Assembly (NCBI RefSeq): GCF_014196615.1
Contig: NZ_JACIDY010000003.1
Coordinates: 124,001 to 188,000 of the forward strand
Length of the DNA stretch: 64,000 nt
DNA from: Novosphingobium fluoreni
Lineage (GTDB): Bacteria > Pseudomonadota > Alphaproteobacteria > Sphingomonadales > Sphingomonadaceae
Direction of reading: 5' to 3'
Position numbers and translations under genes: made by a program. Positions 31,983 to 39,495 of the stretch are shown here, one piece after another. Positions within the stretch are counted from its first letter, which is position 1; the number at the start of each line of letters is the position of its first letter. The notes under the pieces were generated by a model that made no database searches, had not been told where the DNA came from, and was given only the letters and a program-made list of their open reading frames with translations.

Positions 31983-32171
31983 ATGATCCTGCACCGCGTA
32001 GAACAGTTCCTGCGCCTCCACGACATGCCGTGGACCAAATTCGGCCGCCTCGCCGCCGGAGATCCGCGCCTGGTGGAAGACATGCGCAACGGCCGCGAAC
32101 CCCGCCCCGCGATGATCCGCAAACTAGAACATTTCATGAACAATCATACGGAGAATACCAATGCTTCTTGA
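31983..32171 (+). CDS. Small Cro-like HTH protein divergent from the S24 repressor
   Basis: A 62-aa basic protein, MILHRVEQFLRLHDMPWTKF at the start, then GRLAAGDPRLVEDMRNGREP and IRKLEHFM. The stretch PWTKFGRLAAGDPRLVEDM parallels the helix-turn-helix of the neighbouring repressor (SLSQLSRLIGKNASYLQQF), so a Cro-like DNA-binding role is likely by position and pattern. It starts 98 bp from the divergent repressor ATG, with GAGAG 7-11 bp upstream. Its stop overlaps the next gene's ATG by 11 bp. It may compete with the repressor for the shared operator. Confidence 0.72.
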   Translation: MILHRVEQFLRLHDMPWTKFGRLAAGDPRLVEDMRNGREPRPAMIRKLEHFMNNHTENTNAS

Positions 32172-32532
32172 AGCGGCCCGCCCTTCCGCCATGATCACAG
32201 GTCTGCGCGAACAGGGGCTGCGCGGCCCCTGGCTTCGCTTGTTGCGGGTGCTGATCGACCTCGCCGGCCCCGGCCTGCAACTGCTGCATCATTCCGAGCA
32301 GGCGTGGTCCAGCGCCACCTTTCATGGCGCACGGCATACGTTCACCCTGTTGTGCGAGGGCATCGATGGGGTTGCGGCGGGCGAACGTCTGATCGCAGCT
32401 CTGCCCGATCACGAATTTACCTTACCCGGTCGCCTCGTGGCCGATGCCCAGATCGTGTCGGTCGACCACGGCTTGCTGCCCTCGCCCAGCCTGACGATGA
32501 CGGTGGCGCTGTTGGTGCTGGACGATGACTGA
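32161..32532 (+). CDS. Conserved hypothetical protein, overlaps the Cro-like gene
   Basis: A 123-aa protein I do not recognise. It is leucine-rich and mostly alpha/beta in appearance: RLLRVLIDLAGPGLQLLHHSE near residues 27-47, HGARHTFTLLCEGIDG, GERLIAALPDHEFTLPGRLVADA and a final strand SLTMTVALLVLDDD. No membrane span, signal peptide or catalytic motif stands out. The ATG at 32161 lies within the last codons of the upstream small gene, so the two are probably translationally coupled under the CI/Cro-like region. It converges on the RES-domain gene with 19 bp between stops. Confidence 0.65.
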   Translation: MLLEAARPSAMITGLREQGLRGPWLRLLRVLIDLAGPGLQLLHHSEQAWSSATFHGARHTFTLLCEGIDGVAAGERLIAALPDHEFTLPGRLVADAQIVSVDHGLLPSPSLTMTVALLVLDDD

Positions 32533-32551
32533 CGGCGCGGTGGCCTGCCGC

Positions 32552-33013
32552 TCAACCGCCTTGCGCAAACCGCTCGCGCATGGGCGGGGTGTGCAGGCAG
32601 GCGGCGAAATCAAACGGCCGGGTGCGCAGTGGCGGCACCCCCGCCGCATCCGGATGGCGCGGGTTCAACAGTACCACATCCGCTTCGGGCAGCACGCGCG
32701 AGGATATCGCAGCGAGGAGCGAACGGCGCTCCTCCAGCCAAAGCCCCACACTGTCGCGCAAGCGGCGATCATCGCCATCGTCCGCCATGCGTTCCGGCAC
32801 GGCGTCCACTTCGGTCCAACCGAGCACGTAGTCTTCGGCAACGCCCGCAAGATCTGGTGGCAGGTATCGCAGCGTGATCAACACGGCGAGGGCGGCCTCG
32901 TTCGCCAGTGCGACCACGGGCAGGCCCGGCGCGCTGTAACGGCCGCCATGGATTCGCGCGCCCTCTCCGTCCAACGCCGCAAAGGGCGCGCGGGTAACGC
33001 GCCACAGTCGCAT
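32552..33013 (-). CDS. RES-domain protein (NAD+-degrading toxin family), no antitoxin seen
   Basis: A 153-aa protein matching the RES family: RLWRVTRAPFAALDGEGARI, then HGGRYSAPGLPVVALANEAALAV, with Arg, Tyr and Glu/Ser at the usual sites. RES proteins of RES-Xre toxin-antitoxin modules degrade NAD+. The usual upstream Xre/MbcA/ParS-type antitoxin is absent: upstream is cysS, whose stop is 2 bp from this ATG (33013). The nearby HTH genes are on the other strand or not adjacent. It may be a solo RES protein with another role, or a remnant. An ATG at 33028 inside cysS is a less likely start. Confidence 0.78.
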   Translation of the reverse strand: MRLWRVTRAPFAALDGEGARIHGGRYSAPGLPVVALANEAALAVLITLRYLPPDLAGVAEDYVLGWTEVDAVPERMADDGDDRRLRDSVGLWLEERRSLLAAISSRVLPEADVVLLNPRHPDAAGVPPLRTRPFDFAACLHTPPMRERFAQGG

Positions 33014-33015
33014 GC

Positions 33016-34455
33016 CTAAAGCTTCCACTCCCAGCCCAGCGGATCGCCGTCCATCACCTCGACTCCATAGGCCGCAAGTTCGTCACGCAAAGTATCGGAG
33101 GTGGCGAAGTCCTTCTCGGCCCGTGCCGCCTTGCGCCGGTCCAGCAGGGCATCGATAGCCGCCTCGTCGATCGTTGCCGCGATCGGGCGCAGGCGCAGAT
33201 CGGCGCGCGTGAGGCCAAACAAGTCCAGGCCCAGAACCGAATCCATCTGCTCGACCACGGCGCGCTTGGCCCCGGCGTCTATCTTCTTGGCCGCCAGCAC
33301 ATCCTCCAGCGCGGTGAGGGCAATCGGCGTATTGAGATCGTCGGACACGGCCGCGTCGAACGTCGCCAGCATCGGCGCCAGCTTGGGATGCACACCCTCG
33401 CCCGCCGACACATCGCGCAGCCGCTCGGCCGCGATCAGCATCCGCTTCAACCGCGTCAGCGCCGCGCCCAGGTTCTCCCATGAGAATTCCAGCTCGCTGC
33501 GATAGTGGGCCTGCAGGCACATCAGTCGGTAGGCAAGCGGGTGATAGCCGCTGTCGACCAGCAGCTGCACCCGCAGGAACTCGCCGCTGGACTTGCTCAT
33601 CTTGCCCGAGCGTTCGACCAGGAAGTTGTTGTGCATCCACATCCGCGCGCCGGAATTGGCCGGCACGTCCAGACCGTTGGTGCAGCAGAAGGCCTGATTC
33701 TGCGCGATCTCGTTGGGATGATGGATCTCGCGGTGATCGATGCCGCCGGTGTGGATATCGAAGGGAAAGCCCAGCAGGTCACCCGACATGACCGAGCATT
33801 CCAGATGCCAGCCCGGCGCGCCGCGACCCCACGGCGAATCCCACTCCATCTGCCGTGTCTCACCCGCCGGGGTCTTGCGCCAGATCGCAAAGTCGGCGGC
33901 GTTGCGCTTGCCCTCCACCGCCTCGATCCGGCCTTCGCCCTCGTCGGTGTGGGCGCGGGCCAGCCGCCCGTAATCGCTAACGGTGGAGACGTCGAAATAG
34001 AGCCCGCCGTCCAGCTCGTAGCAATGCTTGTCGGCGATGCTCTGGGCGAATTCGATCATCTGCGGCACATAGTCCGTAGCGATCGACCATTTGGCCGGCT
34101 CGCGCACGTTCAGCGCGCGGATGTCGGCCCAATAGGCTTCGGTATAATGGCGCGCGATGTCCCAGATGGACTGCGCTTTCTGGCGCGCCATCTTCTCCAT
34201 CTTGTCCTCACCGGCATCGGCATCGTCGGTCAGGTGGCCGACATCGGTGATGTTGATGACGTGGGTGAGCGCGTAGCCCTTCCAGCTCAGCGTCCGCCCC
34301 AGCACATCGGCAAAGACGTAGGCGCGCATGTTGCCGATGTGCGGATAATTATAAACCGTCGGCCCGCAACTATAGACCCTCGCCTCGCCAGGATGGACCG
34401 GCGCGAACGCCTCCAGGCTGCGGGTCAGGCTGTTGTAGAGCTTCAGCGTGGTCAT
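33016..34455 (-). CDS. cysS: Cysteinyl-tRNA synthetase
   Basis: Class I aminoacyl-tRNA synthetase charging tRNA-Cys. The ATG at 34455 gives 479 aa. Seen: YSCGPTVYNYPHIGNMRAYVF (Cys zinc ligand and HIGH-like HIGN), INITDVGHLTDDADAGEDKM, further zinc-site residues in GWHLECSVMS and GGIDHREIHHPNEIAQ, and the KMSKS loop GKMSKSSGEFL near residue 280. The open frame begins at 34491, but codons before 34455 are not family-like. Its stop is two bases before the RES-domain gene. Confidence 0.97.
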   Translation of the reverse strand: MTTLKLYNSLTRSLEAFAPVHPGEARVYSCGPTVYNYPHIGNMRAYVFADVLGRTLSWKGYALTHVINITDVGHLTDDADAGEDKMEKMARQKAQSIWDIARHYTEAYWADIRALNVREPAKWSIATDYVPQMIEFAQSIADKHCYELDGGLYFDVSTVSDYGRLARAHTDEGEGRIEAVEGKRNAADFAIWRKTPAGETRQMEWDSPWGRGAPGWHLECSVMSGDLLGFPFDIHTGGIDHREIHHPNEIAQNQAFCCTNGLDVPANSGARMWMHNNFLVERSGKMSKSSGEFLRVQLLVDSGYHPLAYRLMCLQAHYRSELEFSWENLGAALTRLKRMLIAAERLRDVSAGEGVHPKLAPMLATFDAAVSDDLNTPIALTALEDVLAAKKIDAGAKRAVVEQMDSVLGLDLFGLTRADLRLRPIAATIDEAAIDALLDRRKAARAEKDFATSDTLRDELAAYGVEVMDGDPLGWEWKL

Positions 34456-34548
34456 GGCCGGGGGACTTACGCAAGGCCCCCGGCCAGTCAAGCTTCATGG
34501 GTAACGGCGATCCACACTGAGATCACCAAACCGCGACTTACCGGCGTG

Positions 34549-35286
34549 CTATTTCTTAGGGCCCGCAACCGCATCGATCATTCGCGCCAACTCGTCAGGC
34601 GTCGAATAGAACGGCGAGTGGTCGGTATCCAGCGTGGATATGGGGCACGGTTGGGCGGCGATCATTGCGCGTTGGAGGCCGGGGTGGATGGTCTCGTCCT
34701 GCTCGCATAGGATGTAGTGGCGAGGGATGCGGCCGTAGCGTTCGGGGGTCAGAACCAGCGGCGCGGCGTTCAGGCCGGTCGGCTCGGGGCTGAGGCGGGC
34801 AAAGGCCTGGTCCGCCAGATCCGGGGGTGTGCGCGTGTAGAACGTGGCGCGCGCGGCGTCGCGATCGGTGCAACGGGATGTCCGGCCATCTTCCGACAGG
34901 GTGAGCGTGTGACGAAACTGCGCCATGCTGCCATTAGGGTCGTTCTTGAACAACGCGCCCATCGTTTCGCCCGGCAGCGGCATCACGCCTGCTACATAGA
35001 CCAGCTTGGAGACGGCGTGTGGAGCAAGCTCAGCCGCGCGGCTGATGACGATGCCGCCTCTGCTGTGGCCGACCAGAGTAGCCGGTTCCCCGCCTGCGCC
35101 GGCCATTCCCGCAATGAACATCGCCCATTCGTCCAGCGTGGCGACATGCCCCGAGGCGGCATCCGCGCCTATTCCGGGCAAGTCAGGCGCCAGAACTTCG
35201 TGGCCTTGCCCTTCCAGCAGGGGCTTGATCAGTTCCCACGACCAGCCGCCGTGCCACGCGCCATGGACCAGGATGATGCGGCTCAT
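34549..35286 (-). CDS. Alpha/beta hydrolase
   Basis: A 245-aa cytosolic serine hydrolase. Seen: the oxyanion-hole segment ILVHGAWHGGWSW (~5-17), nucleophile elbow LVGHSRGGIVISRAA (Ser ~94), and the C-terminal His in DTDHSPFYSTPDELA. The sequence layout, HGAWHGGWSW and GHSRGG with a compact cap, is like plant salicylate/cyanohydrin esterases and their bacterial relatives annotated as alpha/beta hydrolases. Substrate unknown. It is on the minus strand between cysS and the nitroreductase gene (19-bp gap), possibly cotranscribed with the latter. Confidence 0.85.
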   Translation of the reverse strand: MSRIILVHGAWHGGWSWELIKPLLEGQGHEVLAPDLPGIGADAASGHVATLDEWAMFIAGMAGAGGEPATLVGHSRGGIVISRAAELAPHAVSKLVYVAGVMPLPGETMGALFKNDPNGSMAQFRHTLTLSEDGRTSRCTDRDAARATFYTRTPPDLADQAFARLSPEPTGLNAAPLVLTPERYGRIPRHYILCEQDETIHPGLQRAMIAAQPCPISTLDTDHSPFYSTPDELARMIDAVAGPKK

Positions 35287-35305
35287 TCGCCGGCAGCCAG
35301 TGCCG

Positions 35306-35974
35306 TCATTCCCAGCCGTCGAACCGCACGTGCTCGTCCAGGGGCACGCGCGGACGCTCGAAGTTGTTTACCGGTGCAGCGGGATCGCGATAGCCGATGG
35401 CGATGCCGCAAAACAGGATCTGCTCGTCATCCGGAACGCCGATCTCGGCCTTGATCAGCCGGGCATAGAGGCTCATCCATTCCTGTGGGCAGCTGTCCAG
35501 CCCTTCGCCGCGCAGCAGCAGCATGATCGTCTGCAGCCACATGCCCACGTCGGACCATTGCGGCGGCCCCATGAACCGCTCGAAATGGCAGAGCAGCAAA
35601 ACGGGCGCGCCAAACGAGACGATGTTGTCACGCGCGAAATCATGGCGGCCCTGCTTGTCGTCGCGCTTCACATCAAGTGCACCGTACATGCGCGCGCCTA
35701 CGTCTTGCAGGCGCGCGAGATGCAACGGCGACGCATTGGGTTCCGAGAAGCTGTACTCAATCGGGTCCTGCGGCTGGGCAGCCAGCATCTTGCCCTGAAG
35801 CGCCTTCAGCGGCGCGCCGGTCAGCACCGTGGCGCGCCAGGGCTGGAAGTTGCAGCCCGACGGAGCCATGCGCGCCTGATCCAGGACGCGGCGGATCGTT
35901 TCCAGATCGACGGGCTTGTCCCGAAAGGCGCGGATCGAGCGACGGCTGGCGACGGCTTCGGCGACGTCCATCAT
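35306..35974 (-). CDS. Nitroreductase-family flavoprotein
   Basis: A 222-aa FMN-binding protein of the nitroreductase superfamily. Seen: [34 protein letters not shown] at the N-terminus in parts (arginine-serine FMN phosphate contact RRSIR), [33 protein letters not shown], and a C-terminal [14 protein letters not shown]. These give reduction of nitro or quinone compounds with NAD(P)H; the natural substrate is unknown. Its ATG overlaps the cobT stop by 4 bp, so it is coupled to cobT, an unusual partner. Confidence 0.88.
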   Translation of the reverse strand: MMDVAEAVASRRSIRAFRDKPVDLETIRRVLDQARMAPSGCNFQPWRATVLTGAPLKALQGKMLAAQPQDPIEYSFSEPNASPLHLARLQDVGARMYGALDVKRDDKQGRHDFARDNIVSFGAPVLLLCHFERFMGPPQWSDVGMWLQTIMLLLRGEGLDSCPQEWMSLYARLIKAEIGVPDDEQILFCGIAIGYRDPAAPVNNFERPRVPLDEHVRFDGWE

Positions 35975-37785
35975 TCTTCCTCGAACAATCCAGCAAGCTG
36001 CTCGATCATGGTGCCGCCCAGTTGCTCCACGTCCATGATCGTCACCGCGCGGCGATAGTAGCGGGTCACGTCATGGCCGATGCCGATGGCGACCAGCTGC
36101 ACGGGGGACTGCCGCTCGATCCAATCGATCACCCGCCGCAGATGCGCCTCCAGATAGCCGGCGCTATTGACGCTCAGCGTGGAATCATCGACCGGCGCGC
36201 CATCGGAAATGACCATCAGGATGCGGCGGTCCTCCTGCCGGCCGAGCAGCCGCTGGTGCGCCCAGAGCAGCGCCTCGCCGTCGATGTTCTCCTTCAGCAG
36301 ACCCTCGCGCATCATCAGGCCCAGGTTCTTGCGGGCACGCCGCCACGGCTCATCCGCCTTCTTGTAGACGATGTGGCGCAGATCGTTGAGGCGTCCGGGA
36401 TGAGGCGGCTTGCCATGGGACAGCCAGGCTTCACGGCTCTGCCCGCCCTTCCACGCACGCGTGGTGAAGCCCAGGATCTCCACCTTCACGCCGCAGCGTT
36501 CCAGCGTGCGGGCCAGCACATCGGCGCTGATCGCGGCGATGCTGATCGGCCGCCCGCGCATCGAGCCGGAATTGTCGATCAATAAGGTGACGACGGTGTC
36601 CTTGAACTCGACATCGCGCTCAACCTTGTAGCTCAGCGATTGGCCGGGCGAGACGACCACACGCGCAAGGCGGGCGGCATCCAGCATGCCTTCCTCCTGG
36701 TCGAAATCCCACGAACGGTTCTGCTGCGCCATCAGGCGGCGTTGCAGGCGATTGGCCAATCGGGTGACGATGCCCTGCAGGCCTTTCAATTGCGCATCGA
36801 GGTAGGCACGCAGCCGCGTCAGCTCTTCCTCGTCACACAAGTCATGCGCGCCGACCACCTCGTCGAAGGTTTCGGTGAAGACCTTGTAGTCGAACGTGTC
36901 AGGGATGTCGGTCCACGGGCGATTGGGGCGGACAGGCAGCATGCCCTCCTCACCCTCTTCGCCTTCCTGGCCCTCCTCCATATCGTCGGAGTTTTCGCCT
37001 TCGGACTCGCTCTCGCCGTCGTCTTCGCCTTGCGTGGGTTCGGCCGCGACTTCGTTGGGCTGCTGCTCCTCGCCCTTGTCGTCGCCGGTTTCCTGTTCCT
37101 CGGTCTCCTCGTCGCCGTCCATATCCTCGGCGTCGTCCGGCTCCTGGGGCAACTGCTCGGACCGCGTGAGTTCCAGGTGCTGCAGCATGTTGAGCGAGAG
37201 CGACTGGAACGCCTTCTGGTCCTCCAGCGAGCCCGCCAGTGCCTCGAAATCGTCGCCTGCGCGCTCCTCGATCCAGCGGCGCACCATATCGACGCCGCCT
37301 TGCGCCAGCTTGGGCACGGGCTGGCCGGTCAGGCGCTCGCGCAAGAGCAGCGCTAGCGCGGACTGGACGGGCACTTCATCGGCGCTGGTGGCGCGCGTGA
37401 TCGGATCGCCGCCCATCCGCACGCCGAGCGACGCATCGAGGTTATCGCGCATCCCCGCGAACTTGTTGGCGCCCAGCGCTTCGTATCGGATCAGCTCGAC
37501 CGCGTCGTAACAGGCCCGCGCGGCGGGCTCTATCGGAGCATTGCGCTGGTGGAGCCGCTCGTCATGATGGCGCAGCTTGAGCGCGAAACTGTCAGCAAAG
37601 CCCCGCGCCTGCATCGCCGCCGCACGCGGCAAGGTGCGGCCCGGCATCGGCACGCGAAAGGTGCCGCCGGTGGCGCTGGGTGCGTCGGACGTCCAGTTGA
37701 CCTCCACCTCCGCATCATGCGCGATGGCGCGGCTGGCTCCGGTGAGGACGGACTTGAAGCGATCTGTGGGAGATTCGTCGGACAT
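35971..37785 (-). CDS. cobT: Cobaltochelatase CobT subunit
   Basis: Large subunit of the AAA+-type motor that, with CobS and CobN, inserts cobalt into hydrogenobyrinate diamide in aerobic cobalamin synthesis. From the ATG at 37785 it has 604 aa. Seen: an N-terminal conserved segment, a strongly acidic middle (residues ~215-295), and a C-terminal von Willebrand A domain with the metal site [11 protein letters not shown] near residue 415. No cobS or other cobalamin gene occurs within the window; cobT lies upstream of and overlaps the nitroreductase gene. The pairing with CobS elsewhere is assumed. Confidence 0.9.
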   Translation of the reverse strand: MSDESPTDRFKSVLTGASRAIAHDAEVEVNWTSDAPSATGGTFRVPMPGRTLPRAAAMQARGFADSFALKLRHHDERLHQRNAPIEPAARACYDAVELIRYEALGANKFAGMRDNLDASLGVRMGGDPITRATSADEVPVQSALALLLRERLTGQPVPKLAQGGVDMVRRWIEERAGDDFEALAGSLEDQKAFQSLSLNMLQHLELTRSEQLPQEPDDAEDMDGDEETEEQETGDDKGEEQQPNEVAAEPTQGEDDGESESEGENSDDMEEGQEGEEGEEGMLPVRPNRPWTDIPDTFDYKVFTETFDEVVGAHDLCDEEELTRLRAYLDAQLKGLQGIVTRLANRLQRRLMAQQNRSWDFDQEEGMLDAARLARVVVSPGQSLSYKVERDVEFKDTVVTLLIDNSGSMRGRPISIAAISADVLARTLERCGVKVEILGFTTRAWKGGQSREAWLSHGKPPHPGRLNDLRHIVYKKADEPWRRARKNLGLMMREGLLKENIDGEALLWAHQRLLGRQEDRRILMVISDGAPVDDSTLSVNSAGYLEAHLRRVIDWIERQSPVQLVAIGIGHDVTRYYRRAVTIMDVEQLGGTMIEQLAGLFEEE

Positions 37786-37899
37786 ATCGCGCAGAACGCT
37801 AGACGGGTCAGGTTGGTGGCAGCAAGCCTGACGACGCCCGATTGCCCATAGTTCGTCATTCGCGCGCCGATGCCGCGCACTTCGGCGCCCCCCAGCCCC

Positions 37900-37939
37900 G
37901 ACCCTCGCCATTATCGCCTATGCGGGAATGACGAGGGTC
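37900..37939. repeat. Imperfect palindrome between cobT and tal
   Basis: Outer arms GACCCTCG (37900-37907) and CGAGGGTC (37932-37939) are perfect; inner segments CATTATCGC and GCGGGAATG pair with a few mismatches. It resembles a decayed copy of the CGTCAT-CCCGC palindrome seen at 4256-4291. It sits in the 170-bp gap between tal and cobT on the minus strand; without a T run it is unlikely to be a terminator. Confidence 0.5.
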
Positions 37940-37955
37940 AGGAGGAGGCGTGACG

Positions 37956-38606
37956 TCAGATCGTCTGGCCGGTCTTCGCCCAGTCCGCCATGAAGCCTTC
38001 GATGCCCTTGTCGGTCAGCACGTGCTTGAACAGGTTGTGGATCACCGCCGGCGGGGCGGTCATCACGTCCGCGCCGATGCGCGCGCATTCCAGGACATGG
38101 ATCGGGTGGCGGATCGAGGCGGCCAGGATCTCGGTTTCGAACGCGTAGTTGTCATAGATCAGGCGAATGTCGCGGATCAGGTCGAGCCCGTCGAAGCCGT
38201 TGTCGTCATGCCGGCCGACGAAGGGCGAGATGAAACTTGCGCCCGCCTTGGCCGCCAGCAGTGCCTGATTGGCCGAGAAGCACAGCGTGACGTTCACCAT
38301 CGTGCCATCACCGGTCAGCTTTTTGCAGGTCTTCAGCCCGTCCACGGTGAGCGGCACCTTGATGCACACATTGTCCGCGATCTTGCGCAGGATTTCCGCC
38401 TCACGCATCATCCCGGCATGGTCGAGCGCAACCACTTCGGCGCTGACCGGGCCATCCACCAGGCCGCAGATTTCCTTGGTCACTTCCATGAAGTTGCGAC
38501 CGGACTTGGCGATCAGCGACGGGTTGGTGGTGACGCCATCAAGCAGGCCGGTTTCGGCCAGTTCAGCGATTTCCTTGGTGTCGGCAGTGTCGACGAAGAA
38601 CTTCAT
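37956..38606 (-). CDS. tal: Transaldolase / fructose-6-phosphate aldolase family
   Basis: Class I aldolase of 216 aa, the size of the short transaldolase (TalC/FSA) subfamily. Seen: [35 protein letters not shown], the Schiff-base lysine in [11 protein letters not shown] (~residue 86-90), and [16 protein letters not shown]. In pentose-phosphate metabolism it moves dihydroxyacetone units between sugar phosphates; some members act instead as fructose-6-phosphate aldolases. The ATG at 38606 is the family start. Confidence 0.93.
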   Translation of the reverse strand: MKFFVDTADTKEIAELAETGLLDGVTTNPSLIAKSGRNFMEVTKEICGLVDGPVSAEVVALDHAGMMREAEILRKIADNVCIKVPLTVDGLKTCKKLTGDGTMVNVTLCFSANQALLAAKAGASFISPFVGRHDDNGFDGLDLIRDIRLIYDNYAFETEILAASIRHPIHVLECARIGADVMTAPPAVIHNLFKHVLTDKGIEGFMADWAKTGQTI

Positions 38607-38737
38607 GATGCGCTTCCCTATAGGCCAGTTTGCGCGACGCTATAGGGAAAGGGTGTCAGGGCCGCTAGAGCCTGACGCACTGCTAAAAGTCCACGCCGTC
38701 ACCCGCCTTGCGGCAGGTGACGGGCGTGAATCTTGCC

Positions 38738-39445
38738 TCAGCGCGGTTGCGCGAACACGCGTGCCAGAGCCGGATCGCTGGAGGGGTTCTTGCGCAGTTC
38801 CGCCTCCTCCGCGCCGATCTCGTACCAGATCGCATTGTCGGCGTTGAGCGCAAGAGCGTGGGCGGCGTCCGAAAGGTCCACGCCCGCCAGCGCGGAGAGC
38901 GCCTGGCCGACCAAGGGATCGTCCGCCACCTGCATAAGGCGGTTCAATTCCGGGATCATCGCATTGACCAGCGCCGGGCCCATCTCCGCGCGCAGGAAGC
39001 TGGTGGCGGCGGTGGGATCGCCTGTGATTAGCGCGGCGACGTTCTGGATGCCGATCGTGCGAACGGTATCCGCCACCAGCGGCGCGGCAGCGCGAGCGCC
39101 ATCCTCGGCGATGATGTTCAGACGGTGCTGCAAGCGCTCCCGGAAGGCGGGTGATTTCAGGATACCCTCCATCACGCTGCCCCGCTTGCCGAACAACACC
39201 GGCAGGTTGATCCGCGCGACCGAGCTATCCCAGAAGCCGTCGGGCGCGGTCAGGCGTGCGAACGCCCGCTGTGTCGAAAGCTCTAACAAACGGCGCACCG
39301 CATCATCATAAGAAAACGCGGCGCGGCCGCCCACGGTGGTGCATCCGCCCACCAGAAGAAGGCCAGCCAGTACGCCGCCGCCGGCCAACAGCCCCCGCCG
39401 GTTTACCGCAGTCCCCATCCACAGCCCCGACTTCACTTCGCGCAT
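38738..39445 (-). CDS. DUF4197 lipoprotein
   Basis: A 235-aa DUF4197 protein. The ATG at 39445 has AAGGAG six bases upstream, better than the TTG at 39451. The N-terminus has paired arginines (NRRGLLAGGG) and a hydrophobic stretch ending in a lipobox, LLLVGGC, so it is probably a lipoprotein. The mature part has the family pattern: AFARLTAPDGFWDSS, INLPVLFGKRG, LNIIAEDGARAAAPL and DPTAATSFLRAEMG. The family has no assigned biochemical function. It diverges from priA with 50 bp between the start codons. Confidence 0.85.
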   Translation of the reverse strand: MREVKSGLWMGTAVNRRGLLAGGGVLAGLLLVGGCTTVGGRAAFSYDDAVRRLLELSTQRAFARLTAPDGFWDSSVARINLPVLFGKRGSVMEGILKSPAFRERLQHRLNIIAEDGARAAAPLVADTVRTIGIQNVAALITGDPTAATSFLRAEMGPALVNAMIPELNRLMQVADDPLVGQALSALAGVDLSDAAHALALNADNAIWYEIGAEEAELRKNPSSDPALARVFAQPR

Positions 39446-39495
39446 ACGCAACTCCTTCCCGTAACCGGACCCCGGTGCCTATATGCACGTCCCTG

